A stretch of 64,000 nt of DNA from Curtobacterium sp. MCSS17_007. Its GTDB lineage: Bacteria; Actinomycetota; Actinomycetes; Actinomycetales; Microbacteriaceae. The translations under genes were made by a program, and so were the position numbers. The stretch covers positions 1,798,001-1,862,000 of the forward strand of contig NZ_CP126257.1 in NCBI RefSeq assembly GCF_003234175.2, read 5' to 3'. Under the pieces are notes generated by a model that saw only the letters and a program-made list of their open reading frames with translations, made no database searches and was not told where the DNA came from. Every line of letters begins with the position of its first letter. The first letter of the stretch is position 1. Below, piece after piece: positions 1-9,374 of the stretch.

Positions 1-938
1 GCCGGTGCCGGTGCCGGTGCCGGGAAGTTCGTGATCGCACGGAGCCGCCCGCGTCGCACCGAGACCAGCCCCACGAGCCGGTCGTCCTCGGTGGCGATCG
101 CAGCGACCGGACCGTCCGAGTCGGGGTGCTCGACAGCGACCCGCTTGCCGTCCGACAGGTCCTTCGCGGCGGCGGGGTCGAGGGAGACCACGTCGAACAG
201 GCGCCGCGCCACGTCTGCCGGACGGACGAGTGCGGCGCCGACGTCCACGCCGTCGTCCTCGAGGTCGATCGCGGACCCGACGTCGAAGGGCCCGACGGCG
301 GTCCTGCGGAGCGCGGTGAGGTGGGCACCCGTGCCGAGCGCGGCACCGACGTCACGGGCGAGCGCGCGGACGTAGGTGCCGGACGAGCAGTCGACGACGA
401 CGTCGACGTCGACCACGGCGACGTCCTGCCCGTCGACCCGCACGGTCCGGTCGTTCCGCCCGGTGACGTCGAACCGCGCGACGGTGACGGTGCGCGAGCG
501 CAGGACGACCTCCTCACCCTTGCGCGCGAGGTCGTAGGCGCGGCGGCCGTCGACCTTGATGGCGCTGACGGTCGAGGGGACCTGGGCGATGACCCCGCGC
601 TGCGCGGCGACCGCCCGTTCCACGGCACCCTCGGAGACGTCGATGCCGTCGACACCGTGCGTCGACGTGGGCGTGCCGTCGGCGTCGTCGGAGTCGGTGC
701 CGACCCCCAAGCGGATCGTCGCCGTGTAGGTCTTGCCGAGTCCGACGAGGTGCGTCAGCAGCCGCGTCGAGGGCCCCGCGCCGAGCAGCAGGAGACCGGT
801 CGCCATCGGGTCGAGTGTGCCGGCGTGGCCGATCTTCTTGAGTCCGAGCCGACGACGGGCGATCGACACCACCCTGTGACTGGAGATGCCCTGCGGCTTG
901 TCGACGAGGAGGATGCCGTCAGGCGCGGTTGCGAGCAC
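1..938 (-). CDS. truB: tRNA pseudouridine(55) synthase TruB (3' end cut by window)
   Basis: Isomerises U55 of the tRNA T-loop to pseudouridine in the cytoplasm. The N-terminus reads ILLVDKPQGISSH, followed by the family catalytic motif GTLDPMATG that contains the nucleophilic Asp, then the LGKTYTATIRLG strand. About 312 codons are visible, close to full length; the C-terminal end is a Pro-Ala run encoded by a GCCGGT-type repeat at the window edge and no stop is reached. The GTG at 936-938 is chosen because a TACCCT -10 box lies 6 nt upstream, as for other leaderless genes here, and because it places the conserved DGILLVDKP close to the N-terminus. It follows the nusA-infB-rbfA block, its usual neighbourhood, but mutY and one unknown gene lie between. 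Confidence 0.95.
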   Translation of the reverse strand, partial: MLATAPDGILLVDKPQGISSHRVVSIARRRLGLKKIGHAGTLDPMATGLLLLGAGPSTRLLTHLVGLGKTYTATIRLGVGTDSDDADGTPTSTHGVDGIDVSEGAVERAVAAQRGVIAQVPSTVSAIKVDGRRAYDLARKGEEVVLRSRTVTVARFDVTGRNDRTVRVDGQDVAVVDVDVVVDCSSGTYVRALARDVGAALGTGAHLTALRRTAVGPFDVGSAIDLEDDGVDVGAALVRPADVARRLFDVVSLDPAAAKDLSDGKRVAVEHPDSDGPVAAIATEDDRLVGLVSVRRGRLRAITNFPAPAPAP

Positions 939-944
939 CGGACG

Positions 945-950
945 AGGGTA
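945..950 (-). promoter_or_regulatory. -10 box of truB, leaderless type
   Basis: Minus-strand TACCCT preceded by TGG (extended -10), 6 nt before the GTG start of truB. The spacing implies transcription starting at or next to the start codon. Inferred from sequence only; no convincing -35. Confidence 0.4.
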
Positions 951-974
951 CCAGCGCCGCCGGCGGACAGCGGG

Positions 975-1421
975 TCAGCAGGCGTCGTTCCACTCGCGGC
1001 GCGGGTGCTCCGGATCGGTGACGTCGAGGATCGCGGACGCCGCGATCTTGACGTCGGCACGGCGCTCCAACCGCCCCTGCTCCTGCTCGACCCAGAGCGA
1101 CCAGCGCCAGAGGCCGCGGGCGCCCTGTGCGAGCAGCCCGTGCCCGTGCACCACGAGGACCCCCTCACCCGCACCGGTCGTGCGGAAGGGCGTGACGATG
1201 TCCGAACGCAGCACGTCGACGTCCGACGACGGGGCCGCCGCCGCCATCGCGGAGACGCCGTGCTGCTGGAAGCCCGTGACCAGGCCCGCGGCGACGCGCT
1301 CGAGGTCTGCGCCGTCCTGCCCGTCGATGCCGACGACGGTGCGGTTCGTGCCGACCTGGGCGATCACCTCCTGCGCGATCGCAGCCATCGTGTCGGTCTC
1401 CTGCGGTGCCCAGCGTGCCAT
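975..1421 (-). CDS. degenerate uridine-kinase-like protein of unknown function
   Basis: About 148 aa. The N-terminal strand TVVGIDGQDGADLE has the shape of a uridine kinase/NMP kinase P-loop (GIDGxSGxGKT), but the Walker A Lys is Leu40 and the following Ser/Thr is Glu41. The C-terminal tail VTDPEHPRREW matches the VVDNTDPEHP tail typical of uridine kinase-like proteins. It is shorter than a true uridine kinase (over 200 aa) and is unlikely to bind ATP in the classical way. ATG at 1419-1421 is chosen because a TACGGT box sits 7 nt upstream; an in-frame ATG at 1386-1388 is an alternative. It is divergent from mutY, with overlapping -10 boxes. Function unknown. Confidence 0.75.
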   Translation of the reverse strand: MARWAPQETDTMAAIAQEVIAQVGTNRTVVGIDGQDGADLERVAAGLVTGFQQHGVSAMAAAAPSSDVDVLRSDIVTPFRTTGAGEGVLVVHGHGLLAQGARGLWRWSLWVEQEQGRLERRADVKIAASAILDVTDPEHPRREWNDAC

Positions 1422-1428
1422 GGCTCCC

Positions 1429-1434
1429 ACCGTA
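1429..1434 (-). promoter_or_regulatory. -10 box of the uridine-kinase-like gene
   Basis: Minus-strand TACGGT, 7 nt before the ATG at 1421. It shares its TA step with the plus-strand -10 box of mutY, so the two divergent promoters overlap. Confidence 0.4.
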
Positions 1435-1438
1435 GGCT
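1433..1438 (+). promoter_or_regulatory. -10 box of mutY
   Basis: TAGGCT lies 3 nt before the GTG at 1442 and 6 nt before the GTG at 1445. The second spacing matches the leaderless pattern elsewhere in the window and favours initiation at 1445. Confidence 0.4.
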
Positions 1439-1441
1439 GTC

Positions 1442-2398
1442 GTGGTGAACGCGCGTCGAGCCTCCGGGCAGGTTGTGGACGATCCGTCGGCTGCAGTCGC
1501 TGTGGAGGGACCCGATCGCGACGGGACGGACATCGCGACGCCGCTCGTCGCCTGGTTCCGCACCGAGGCGCGCGACCTGCCGTGGCGCCGACCGGGGTTC
1601 CCGGCGTGGGGCACGCTCGTCAGCGAGATCATGCTCCAGCAGACACAGGTGGCGCGCGTCGTCCCCCGACTGGAGGCGTGGCTCACCCGGTGGCCGACCC
1701 CCGCGGACCTCGCGGCGTCGCCTCCGGGCGAGGCGGTTCGCGCGTGGGACCGGCTGGGGTACCCGAGACGCGCACTCGCGCTGCACGCAGCGGCGACCGC
1801 CATCGCCGAACGGCACGGCAACGTCGTGCCGAGGGACGTGGACGCGCTCCTCGCGCTGCCCGGCATCGGCGACTACACCGCACGGGCGGTGGCGGTCTTC
1901 GCGTACGGAGACCGACACCCCGTCGTCGACGTGAACGTCCGTCGGGTGCTCGCCCGGGCCGTGCTCGGCCACGGCGAGCCGGGACCCGCGAGGGCGAAGC
2001 ACGACCTGCCGCTCATGGAGTCGGTGCTCCCGGAGGACCGCGACGACGCGGCCGCGACGAACGCCGCGGTCATGGAGCTCGGCGCGCTCGTGTGCGTCGC
2101 CCGCTCCCCCGCGTGCGACGTGTGTCCGATCGCCGACCGGTGCGCGTGGCGTGCTGCCGGCTACCCCGACCACGACGGGCCGCGCGCGCCGAAGCAGGCG
2201 CGGTTCGCCGGGAGCGACCGGCAGGTGCGCGGCCTGGTGATGGCGGAGCTGCGTGCGAGCGACGTCCCGGTGACGCGCGACGAGATCGACCTGGTCTGGC
2301 CCGACGCCGAACAGCGCGCTCGGGCCCTCGCGTCCCTGCTCCGCGACGGGCTCGTCGTCGGCGACGACGCGACGGGCTACCGGCTCCCCGACGCCTGA
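1442..2398 (+). CDS. mutY: A/G-specific adenine DNA glycosylase MutY
   Basis: Removes adenine mispaired with 8-oxoguanine or guanine in base excision repair. The HhH-GPD fold is clear: catalytic Glu62 in SEIMLQQTQV, hairpin LPGIGDYTARAV from residue 139, and catalytic Asp163 in VVDVNVRRV. A C-x6-C-x2-C-x5-C iron-sulfur cluster uses Cys218, 225, 228 and 234. At 318 aa the C-terminal MutT-like recognition domain is short. The roughly 30 residues before AWFRTEARDLPWR are not conserved-looking, so the true start could be 1445 (best promoter spacing) or an internal GTG. It stands alone on the plus strand, convergent with rbfA, with a shared terminator between them. Confidence 0.93.
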   Translation: MVNARRASGQVVDDPSAAVAVEGPDRDGTDIATPLVAWFRTEARDLPWRRPGFPAWGTLVSEIMLQQTQVARVVPRLEAWLTRWPTPADLAASPPGEAVRAWDRLGYPRRALALHAAATAIAERHGNVVPRDVDALLALPGIGDYTARAVAVFAYGDRHPVVDVNVRRVLARAVLGHGEPGPARAKHDLPLMESVLPEDRDDAAATNAAVMELGALVCVARSPACDVCPIADRCAWRAAGYPDHDGPRAPKQARFAGSDRQVRGLVMAELRASDVPVTRDEIDLVWPDAEQRARALASLLRDGLVVGDDATGYRLPDA

Positions 2399-2403
2399 CG
2401 ACC

Positions 2404-2438
2404 GACGGCCGCCGGACACGTGGTGTCCGGCGGCCGTC
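2404..2438. terminator. bidirectional terminator hairpin between mutY and rbfA
   Basis: A perfect 16-bp inverted repeat (arms 2404-2419 and 2423-2438) with a 3-nt loop, in the gap between convergent genes. There is no clear T-tract, as is usual in high-GC actinobacteria. Confidence 0.75.
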
Positions 2439-2453
2439 AGGGCGCGACAGCGG

Positions 2454-2915
2454 TCAGGCGCGGGGCTCGCGCTCCACGTCGTCGTCATCGCCCTCGTCGT
2501 CGTCGTGCTTGTACGGGTCGGCGTCACCGGCGTACTGCGCGCCGGCCGACGCGGCACGCACCTGCGCGTCACGCTGCTGCGCCTGGACGAGCAGGTCCTC
2601 CATGTGCGCCGACGTCTCCGGCAGCGCGTCCGCGATGAACTCGAGCGACGGGGTGAGCCGGGCGGTGATGTTCTTGCCGACCTCGCTGCGGAGCATGCCG
2701 GTGGCCGCCTTGAGGGCGGCGGCCGAGTCGGCGCGCTCCTGCTCCGAACCGTAGACGGTGTAGAAGACCGACGCGTGCTGCAGGTCGCCGGTCACACGGA
2801 CGTCGGTGATGGTGACGAAACCGAGCCGCGGGTCGCGCAGCCCCTTGTCGAGCCGCCGTGCGACGACTTCCTTGATGCGGTCCGCCATCTTGCGAGCGCG
2901 CTGCGGATCGGCCAT
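2454..2915 (-). CDS. rbfA: 30S ribosome-binding factor RbfA
   Basis: Binds the 30S subunit and helps late maturation of the 16S rRNA 5' end. The protein is 153 aa with a KH-type core: MADRIKEVVARRL, then DPRLGFVTITDVRVTGDL, the family signature. The C-terminus is a very acidic tail (runs of Asp and Glu), common in actinobacterial RbfA. ATG at 2913-2915 is chosen for its AGGAGG ribosome-binding site 6 nt upstream. It is downstream of infB in the usual order, separated by 88 bp that contain a hairpin. Confidence 0.95.
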   Translation of the reverse strand: MADPQRARKMADRIKEVVARRLDKGLRDPRLGFVTITDVRVTGDLQHASVFYTVYGSEQERADSAAALKAATGMLRSEVGKNITARLTPSLEFIADALPETSAHMEDLLVQAQQRDAQVRAASAGAQYAGDADPYKHDDDEGDDDDVEREPRA

Positions 2916-2956
2916 GGGTGCCTCCTGGGGCAGGGGATCTTCTGGTGGAACGGGAC

Positions 2957-2990
2957 GGACCCCGCCCCTCCCGGAGGAGGAGCGGGGTCC
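2957..2990 (-). terminator. hairpin between infB and rbfA
   Basis: A 15-bp stem with one mismatch (arms 2957-2971 and 2976-2990) and loop CGGA, just after the infB stop. It may be a partial terminator or a processing site that lowers rbfA expression relative to infB. Confidence 0.5.
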
Positions 2991-3003
2991 AGGATAACCA
3001 GCG

Positions 3004-5820
3004 TCAGTCGCGCGGCTTCTCGACGAGCTCGGTGGTCTCGATCTCGTCGCCGATCTGGATGTCGTTGTACTTGCCCAGACCGATACCGGCCTCGAAGTCC
3101 GTGCGGACCTCGGTGACGTCGTCCTTGAAGCGACGCAGCGACTCGATGGCCAGGCCGTCGGCGAGCACCACACCTTCACGGATGACGCGCGCCTTGGCGT
3201 TGCGCGTGATCGTGCCGGAGCGGACGATGACACCCGCGATGTTGCCGAACTTCGAGGAACGGAACACCTCGCGGATCTCGGCGACACCCGACTGGACCTC
3301 TTCGTACTCGGGCTTGAGCATGCCCTTGAGGGACTGCTCGATGTCCTCGAGTGCGTTGTAGATGACCGAGTAGAAGCGCACGTCGATGCCTTCGCGGGCG
3401 GCACGCTCGCGGGCCTTGACGTCCGGACGGACGTTGAAGCCGACGACGATCGCGTTGTCGATCGTGGCCAGGTCGATGTCCGACTCCGTGATCGCACCCA
3501 CACCGCGGTGCAGGATGCGGAGCTGGACGCTGTCGTCGACCTCGATGTCCAGGAGCGACTGCTCGAGTGCCTCGACGGCACCGGAGACGTCACCCTTGAT
3601 GATGAGGTTGAGCGAGTCGACCTTGCCCTCTTCGAGCGCACGGGTGAAGTCCTCGAGCGAGATGCGCTTGCGGGCCTTGGCCAGCTGGGCGTTGCGCTCG
3701 GCGGCCTCACGCTTCTCGGCGATCTGGCGGGCCGTGCGGTCCTCTTCCGTGACCAGGAAGGTGTCACCGGCGCGCGGCACCGACGACAGACCCTGCACCT
3801 GGACCGGACGGCTCGGCGTCGCGGCCTTGACCGCCACACCGTTCTCGTCCGTCATGGCGCGGACGCGGCCGTAGGCCGTGCCCGCCACGATGGCGTCACC
3901 GACGTGCAGCGTGCCGGACTGGATGAGCACCGTCGCCACGGAACCGCGACCCTTGTCGAGTCGGGCCTCGATCGCGACACCGCGGGCGTCCTTGTCGGGG
4001 TTCGCACGCAGGTCGAGACCGGCGTCCGCCGTGAGCAGCACCGCGTCGAGCAGGTCCTGGATGCCGACGTTGTTGCGCGCCGACACGTCGACGAACATGA
4101 CGTCGCCGCCGTACTCCTCGGCCACCAGGTTGTACTCGGTGAGCTGCTGCCGGACCTTCGCCGGGTTCGCGCCCTCCTTGTCGATCTTGTTCACCGCGAC
4201 CACGATCGGCACACCGGCCGACTGCGCGTGGTTCAGTGCCTCGATTGTCTGGGGCATGATGCCGTCGTCCGCCGCGACCACCAGGATCGCGATGTCCGTC
4301 ACCTGCGCACCGCGGGCACGCATGGCCGTGAAGGCCTCGTGACCCGGGGTGTCGATGAACGTGATCGGACGCTCGATGCCCTCGTGCTCGGTGACGATCT
4401 GGTACGCACCGATGTGCTGCGTGATGCCACCGGCCTCGCCCTCGACCACCTTCGAGTTGCGGATGGCGTCGAGGAGGCGGGTCTTGCCGTGGTCGACGTG
4501 ACCCATGACGGTGACGACCGGGGGACGCTGCTGCAGGACGGAGTCGTCTTCGTCGGCGTACTCGGCGTCGATGTCGATGTCGAAGCCCTCGAGGAGCTCG
4601 CGGTCCTCGTCCTCCGGCGAGACGATCTGGATCTTGTAGCCGAGCTCCTCGCCGAGGACCTCGAACGTGGCCTCGTCCAGCGACTCGGTCGCCGTGGCCA
4701 TCTCACCGAGGTGGAACAGCACGGTCACCAGGTTGCCGGGGCTCGCGTCGATCTTGTCCGCGAAGTCCGAGATGCTCGCACCACGACGCAGACGGACGAC
4801 CGTGTTGCCGTCGCCACGAGGGACCTGCACACCGCCGAGCGACGGCGCCTGCCGCATCTCGTACTCGGCGCGCTTCGTCCGCTTCGACTTCCGGGCGCGG
4901 CTCTTGCCGCCACCACGACCGAAGGCACCAGCGGTACCGCCGCCGGGGCCACGACCACGGCCACCGCCACCGCCGGGACGCGGGCCGCTGAAGGCCGGAC
5001 GCGGGAAGCCACCACCGGCACCACCGGCACCACCCGGACGACCGCCGGGACCGCCACGACCGCCACCCTGGCCCGGGCGCTGCCCGAAGCCGTTGGGACG
5101 GTTCGCCTGACCGGGACCACCCGGACGCGGAGCGCCCGGACGGGGCACACCGGGACGCGGCGGGGCCGGACGCGGGATGCCGTTGCCACCACCGGCACCG
5201 CCGGCGGGACGCTGACCCATGCCCTGGTTCGACGCGAACGGGTTGTTGCCCGGACGCGGCGGGCGCGAGCCCATGCCCTGGCTCGACGCGTAGGGGTTGT
5301 TACCCGGACGGGCACCCGGCTTGGGGCCGCCGGGCTTCGGGCCGGCTGCGGAGCCGGGCTTCGGCGCGCCGCCGGGCTTGACGGCGTCACCCTTCGACTC
5401 GGACGAGCCACCGGCTGCCTTCTCGGCGGCAGCGGCCTTCTGCGCAGCCTCGGCCTCGGCCTGGCGCTGCGCGACGGACTTCGGCGCGGCCGGCGTCGGG
5501 GCGTCGGCGACTGGCGCCTGCACCTCGGGCTCGGCCTTCGGTGCCGGGGCCGGACGCGCCGGACCCGGGCGGGGACCGCCGGGCTTCGGGGCACCGGACC
5601 GCGGAGCCGCGGTCTTCGCGGGAGCGCTCGGGGTCGCGGGCTTCGACGCCGTCGCGGCGCCGTCCGCCTGCAGCGCAGCACGGAGCTTGCGCGCGACGGG
5701 GGGTTCCACACTGGAGCTCGGGCCCTTGACGAACTCGCCGAGTTCCTTGAGCTTCTCCATTGCGGTCTTGCTGTCGACACCGAGTTCGGATGCGATCTCG
5801 TGTACGCGTGGTTTTGCCAC
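3004..5820 (-). CDS. infB: translation initiation factor IF-2
   Basis: GTPase that brings fMet-tRNA to the 30S subunit and promotes subunit joining; 938 aa. The N-terminal helix domain starts [20 protein letters not shown]. It is followed by a long Ala/Pro/Gly-rich disordered region, about residues 50-310, containing two copies of RPGNNPxASxQGMG and many PRPG units. The G domain has GHVDHGKT at 440-447, DTPGHE at 490 and NKID at 544-547; domains II-IV follow, ending in [14 protein letters not shown]. The start GTG has an AAGGAG ribosome-binding site. It lies between ylxR and rbfA in the conserved nusA operon. Confidence 0.98.
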   Translation of the reverse strand: MAKPRVHEIASELGVDSKTAMEKLKELGEFVKGPSSSVEPPVARKLRAALQADGAATASKPATPSAPAKTAAPRSGAPKPGGPRPGPARPAPAPKAEPEVQAPVADAPTPAAPKSVAQRQAEAEAAQKAAAAEKAAGGSSESKGDAVKPGGAPKPGSAAGPKPGGPKPGARPGNNPYASSQGMGSRPPRPGNNPFASNQGMGQRPAGGAGGGNGIPRPAPPRPGVPRPGAPRPGGPGQANRPNGFGQRPGQGGGRGGPGGRPGGAGGAGGGFPRPAFSGPRPGGGGGRGRGPGGGTAGAFGRGGGKSRARKSKRTKRAEYEMRQAPSLGGVQVPRGDGNTVVRLRRGASISDFADKIDASPGNLVTVLFHLGEMATATESLDEATFEVLGEELGYKIQIVSPEDEDRELLEGFDIDIDAEYADEDDSVLQQRPPVVTVMGHVDHGKTRLLDAIRNSKVVEGEAGGITQHIGAYQIVTEHEGIERPITFIDTPGHEAFTAMRARGAQVTDIAILVVAADDGIMPQTIEALNHAQSAGVPIVVAVNKIDKEGANPAKVRQQLTEYNLVAEEYGGDVMFVDVSARNNVGIQDLLDAVLLTADAGLDLRANPDKDARGVAIEARLDKGRGSVATVLIQSGTLHVGDAIVAGTAYGRVRAMTDENGVAVKAATPSRPVQVQGLSSVPRAGDTFLVTEEDRTARQIAEKREAAERNAQLAKARKRISLEDFTRALEEGKVDSLNLIIKGDVSGAVEALEQSLLDIEVDDSVQLRILHRGVGAITESDIDLATIDNAIVVGFNVRPDVKARERAAREGIDVRFYSVIYNALEDIEQSLKGMLKPEYEEVQSGVAEIREVFRSSKFGNIAGVIVRSGTITRNAKARVIREGVVLADGLAIESLRRFKDDVTEVRTDFEAGIGLGKYNDIQIGDEIETTELVEKPRD

Positions 5821-5895
5821 TGTTCTCCTTCACGGGTCCCACCCCGCGAAGGGGGCAGGACTCACTGGATGACGGGTCTCATTTCGAGCCGCTCA

Positions 5896-6213
5896 TCAGT
5901 TGTCCATAAGCCGTTCAGCCTGTTCTGTCGTGTCCCGGTGACGCGCCTGCTCTTCGGCGTCGAGCGCCTCGAGGTAGTCACGTACCGCTGACGTGTCGGG
6001 TTCACGGTCGAGCCGGAGCGCGCGGCGGTAGGCCCTGCGCTTGACGGCCTGATCATGTGCTTCGACGGTCGGGGTGAGCCAGGCTCCCCGCCCCGGCATG
6101 ACTGCCTTCGGGTCCGCCACGACGCGACCGTCACTCAGGGCGACGACACGGAGGAGGGAGGACCGGGGAGCACGACGACGACTGCCGATGCATGTTCTGA
6201 CGGGAACCACCAT
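5896..6213 (-). CDS. ylxR: YlxR family RNA-binding protein (DUF448)
   Basis: About 105 aa, the usual size of the YlxR/DUF448 family, which occupies the slot between nusA and infB in most bacteria; a member in Bacillus was reported to modulate RNase P. The family core is visible as [19 protein letters not shown], then [11 protein letters not shown], a basic helix and a glutamate-rich tail. The AAGGAG box ends one base before the ATG at 6211-6213, which is too close, so the next codon (GTG at 6208-6210, spacing 4) may be the true start. Cotranscribed with nusA and infB. Confidence 0.85.
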   Translation of the reverse strand: MVVPVRTCIGSRRRAPRSSLLRVVALSDGRVVADPKAVMPGRGAWLTPTVEAHDQAVKRRAYRRALRLDREPDTSAVRDYLEALDAEEQARHRDTTEQAERLMDN

Positions 6214-6313
6214 ACTCCTTGCCTCCGACCACCGCGATCCGGCGCGCCCGGACCGGTCACGCCACCAGCGGAACGGTGTCGGGCGACGGTCGCCGCCCGG
6301 CACTGCTCGTGTC

Positions 6314-6370
6314 CTACTCGTCGCCGTCCAGGACCGAGCCCCCGACCGGCGCTGCCTGGATGTCGATCAT
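6314..6370 (-). other. partial tandem duplicate of the nusA 3' end (18-codon mini-ORF)
   Basis: Directly after nusA, starting within its stop (TGATG overlap), is an ORF encoding [18 protein letters not shown] and ending in TAG. It repeats the NusA C-terminus [14 protein letters not shown]. At the DNA level 18 bases are identical (6315-6332 region against 6371-6388), as are about 11 bases around the IDIQ codons. This looks like a duplicated tail with a diverged middle. Translation is possible but unproven. Confidence 0.6.
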
Positions 6371-7365
6371 CACTCGTCGCCGTCCAGGATCGAATCCGGC
6401 TGGATGTCGATGCGCGCACCGGTCAGCTTCGCGGCGAGGCGGGCATTCTGCCCCTCCTTGCCGATCGCGAGGGACAGCTGGTAGTCCGGCACGAGGGCAC
6501 GGACGGCCTTCGTCGACGCGTCGAGCACGAACGCACTCGTCACCTTCGCCGGCGACAGCGCGCTCGCGACGAAGGACGCCAGGTCGGACGAGTAGTCGAC
6601 GATGTCGATCTTCTCGGCCCCGAGCTCCGTCGTCACCGCGCGGACACGGGCACCGAGCTCGCCGATGCAGGCGCCCTTCGCGTTGACGCCCGGCTCGTTC
6701 GCCTTCACCGCGAGCTTGGTGCGGTGTCCGGCCTCGCGAGCGATCGAGGTGATCTCGACGACGCCCGAGGCGATCTCCGGCACCTCGAGGGCGAACAGCT
6801 TCCGGACCAGGCCCGGGTGTGTGCGGGACACGGTGATCTGCGGGCCCTTCGCGCCGCGGCCGACGCTCGTGACGTAGACGCGGATGCGGTTGCCGTGCTT
6901 GTACTCCTCGCCCGGCACCTGCTCCTCGGGCGGCAGGATCGCCTCGACCGTGCCGAGGTCCACGTGCACCATCTTCGGGTTCGGGCCCTGCTGGATGACG
7001 CCGGCGACGATGTCGCCCTCCTTGCCCCGGAACTGGCCGAGGATCTTGTCGTCGCCGATGTCGCGCAGGCGCTGGTTGATGACCTGCTTCGCGGCGAAGG
7101 CGGCGATGCGGCCGAAGTCGCTCGGCTGGTCGACGGCCTCGCCGACGACGGTGCCCTCGTCGTCGCGCTCCGGGACGTACACCGACACCTCGCCGGACTT
7201 CCGGTCGAGCTCGACGCGCGCCTGGGCGTCGACGGGCTCGTCGTTCTCCACGCGGTGCTTCTGGTACGCCGTCAGGATGGCCTGTTCGATGATGCGGACG
7301 AGTTCGTCGAACGGGATCTCCCGCTCGCGCTCCATGAGTCGCAGGACTGCGAGGTCGATCTTCAC
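6370..7365 (-). CDS. nusA: transcription termination/antitermination protein NusA
   Basis: RNA polymerase-associated factor for pausing, termination and antitermination; 331 aa, the short actinobacterial form without C-terminal acidic repeats. The N-terminal polymerase-binding domain begins [14 protein letters not shown]. The S1 domain follows ([20 protein letters not shown]), then two KH domains with [18 protein letters not shown] and [21 protein letters not shown] start with GGAGG 7 nt upstream. First gene of the nusA-ylxR-infB-rbfA unit. rimP, which commonly precedes nusA, is not present: only 145 bp separate it from proS. Confidence 0.97.
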   Translation of the reverse strand: MKIDLAVLRLMEREREIPFDELVRIIEQAILTAYQKHRVENDEPVDAQARVELDRKSGEVSVYVPERDDEGTVVGEAVDQPSDFGRIAAFAAKQVINQRLRDIGDDKILGQFRGKEGDIVAGVIQQGPNPKMVHVDLGTVEAILPPEEQVPGEEYKHGNRIRVYVTSVGRGAKGPQITVSRTHPGLVRKLFALEVPEIASGVVEITSIAREAGHRTKLAVKANEPGVNAKGACIGELGARVRAVTTELGAEKIDIVDYSSDLASFVASALSPAKVTSAFVLDASTKAVRALVPDYQLSLAIGKEGQNARLAAKLTGARIDIQPDSILDGDE

Positions 7366-7448
7366 CGAGGTGCCTCCGTATTCAGCTGAGTCGCTCCCGC
7401 GGATGGATCTGCGCGGAAGTCGGCGTCAAGCGTACCCCAGAACCGCGA

Positions 7449-7498
7449 GACGCAACGGGAGGCGCGGTGCCAGCTGGCACCGCGCCTCCCGTTGCGTC
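7449..7498. terminator. perfect 50-bp palindrome after proS (REP-like terminator)
   Basis: Positions 7449-7498 form an exact palindrome centred on CAGCTG at 7473/7474, giving a stem of more than 20 bp. It sits just after the proS stop and holds the GGGAGGCGCGG arm shared with hairpins at 9304-9347, 56979-57012 and 59589-59632. Likely proS terminator, and also the boundary in front of the nusA promoter region. Confidence 0.7.
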
Positions 7499-7510
7499 GT
7501 GGAGCTGCGA

Positions 7511-9265
7511 TCAGATCGCGCGGATCGCCTCGAGCAGGTCGGCGACCGGCACGTCGCGCCGCTCGCCCGAGCGGCGGTCCCACAGCTCGACGACGCCGTC
7601 GGCGGCGTTCCGGCCGGCGACGACGACCACCGGCACGCCGAGCAGCTCGGCGTCCCGCAGCTTGACGCCCGGCGACACCTTCGGACGATCGTCGTAGACG
7701 ACGTCGTAGCGCTCGCCCTCGAGGGTGTCGATGAGCGACGACGCGAGGTCGTAGGCGACCTGGTCCTTGCCCGTGGCGACGACGTGGACGTCGAACGGGG
7801 CGACCTCCTTCGGCCAGGCGAGGCCCTTCTCGTCGTTGTGCGCCTCGGCGAGGATCGCCATGATGCGCGTCACGCCGATGCCGTACGAGCCCATCGTGAC
7901 CGTGGCGAGCTTGCCGTTCTCGTCCTGCACCTTGAGGTCGAGCGCCTCGGCGTACTTGCGGCCGAGCTGGAACACGTGGCCGATCTCCATGCCACGGGCG
8001 GTCTCGAGCGGGCCGGACCCGTCGGGTGCCGGGTCCCCGGCGCGGACGTCGGACACCTCGGCGACGCCGTCGGCGGTGAAGTCGCGGCCCATGACCAGAC
8101 CGGAGACGTGGACGCCGCGCTCGTTCGCGCCGGTGATCCAGCTCGTGCCCTCGACCACGCGCGGGTCGACGAAGTAGCGGATGCCGGACGCGCTCTCGGC
8201 ACCGAGGACCTGCGGCCCGATGTACCCCTTCACGAAGACGCCCGGGTGCTTCCGGAAGTCGTCGTCACCCGCGGCCTCGACCTCGGCCGGCGCGAAGGCG
8301 ACCTCGGCGCGCTTCAGGTCGACCTCGCGGTCGCCGGGCAGCCCGACGACCACGACCTCGCGGGTGCCGTCGAGGTGGGTGAGCGCCAGCACGACGTTCT
8401 TCAGCGTGTCCGCGGCGGTCCAGGGAGCTCCGTCACGCGGAGCGACCTCGTTGGCGTGCGCGACGAGCGTGTCGATCGTCGGGGTGTCGGCGGCGGGCAG
8501 GAGCACGGGCTCGGGCTGGCCCGCGATCGGCAGGGCGTCGGGCACCGGCGTGACGTACGCCTCGACGTTGGCCGCGTAGCCGCCCGCGCTGCGGACGAAG
8601 GTGTCCTCCCCGACACCGATCGGGTGCAGGAACTCCTCGGACTTCGAGCCGCCCATCGCACCGGCGTCGGCCTTGACGATGACGTACTCCAGGCCCAGGC
8701 GCGCGAAGATCGCCTCGTACGCGTCGCGCATCACCTGGTAGCTGCGCTCGAGCCCCTCGTCGGTGAGGTCGAACGAGTACGCGTCCTTCATCGTGAACTC
8801 GCGGCCGCGCAGCAGACCGGCGCGCGGTCGGGCCTCGTCGCGGTACTTGTCCTGGATCTGGAACAGCGTGACGGGGAGGTCCTTGTACGAGCCGTACAGG
8901 TCCTTCACGAGGAGGGCGAACATCTCCTCGTGCGTCGGTGCGAGCAGGTAGTCGGAACCCTTGCGGTCCTGCAGCCGGAACATGCCGTCGCCGTACTCGG
9001 TCCAGCGGTTGGTCGCCTCGTAGGGCTCGCGGGGCAGGAGCGCGGGCAGCAGGACCTCCTGCGCGCCGGCTGCGACCATCTCCTCGCGGATGATGTCCTC
9101 GATCTTGTGCCGCACCCGCAGGCCGAGCGGCAGCCACGCGAAGATGCCCGGGGACTGGCGACGGACGTACCCGGCGCGGACGAGCAGCTTGTGGCTCGTG
9201 ACCTCGGCGTCGGAGGGGTCGTCGCGGAGCGTGCGGAGGAAGAGATGGGAGAGCCGTGTGACCAC
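7511..9265 (-). CDS. proS: prolyl-tRNA synthetase
   Basis: Class II synthetase charging tRNA-Pro; 584 aa. It has the bacterial-type architecture with an inserted editing domain between class II motifs 2 and 3. Visible are the N-terminal [19 protein letters not shown], motif 2-region [20 protein letters not shown], and motif 3-like [12 protein letters not shown], then an anticodon-binding domain. The GTG at 9263-9265 is preferred to the longer frame because a TAGGCT box ends 7 nt upstream and [11 protein letters not shown] is the usual N-terminus. Separate transcription unit between ispG and nusA. Confidence 0.97.
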   Translation of the reverse strand: MVTRLSHLFLRTLRDDPSDAEVTSHKLLVRAGYVRRQSPGIFAWLPLGLRVRHKIEDIIREEMVAAGAQEVLLPALLPREPYEATNRWTEYGDGMFRLQDRKGSDYLLAPTHEEMFALLVKDLYGSYKDLPVTLFQIQDKYRDEARPRAGLLRGREFTMKDAYSFDLTDEGLERSYQVMRDAYEAIFARLGLEYVIVKADAGAMGGSKSEEFLHPIGVGEDTFVRSAGGYAANVEAYVTPVPDALPIAGQPEPVLLPAADTPTIDTLVAHANEVAPRDGAPWTAADTLKNVVLALTHLDGTREVVVVGLPGDREVDLKRAEVAFAPAEVEAAGDDDFRKHPGVFVKGYIGPQVLGAESASGIRYFVDPRVVEGTSWITGANERGVHVSGLVMGRDFTADGVAEVSDVRAGDPAPDGSGPLETARGMEIGHVFQLGRKYAEALDLKVQDENGKLATVTMGSYGIGVTRIMAILAEAHNDEKGLAWPKEVAPFDVHVVATGKDQVAYDLASSLIDTLEGERYDVVYDDRPKVSPGVKLRDAELLGVPVVVVAGRNAADGVVELWDRRSGERRDVPVADLLEAIRAI

Positions 9266-9272
9266 GGACGCA

Positions 9273-9278
9273 AGCCTA
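9273..9278 (-). promoter_or_regulatory. -10 box of proS, leaderless type
   Basis: Minus-strand TAGGCT, 7 nt before the GTG start at 9265; implies a leaderless mRNA. Confidence 0.4.
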
Positions 9279-9303
9279 CCGGCGCGTTCGGGTCGCCTGA
9301 CCA

Positions 9304-9347
9304 CGGACGGGAGGCGCGGCGCACGCCGGCACCGCGCCTCCCGTCCG
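9304..9347. terminator. REP-like hairpin between ispG and proS
   Basis: Perfect 16-bp arms (9304-9319 and 9332-9347) with a 12-nt loop, downstream of the ispG stop. The arm CGGACGGGAGGCGCGG is shared with other intergenic hairpins in this window. Confidence 0.7.
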
Positions 9348-9374
9348 CCTGCTGGTGTCGCCGGACGCGACGGC

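Noticed and set aside
3508..5991. Plus-strand open frame of 827 codons opposite infB
   Set aside because: Mirror frame of IF-2; no start signal and no recognisable domain.
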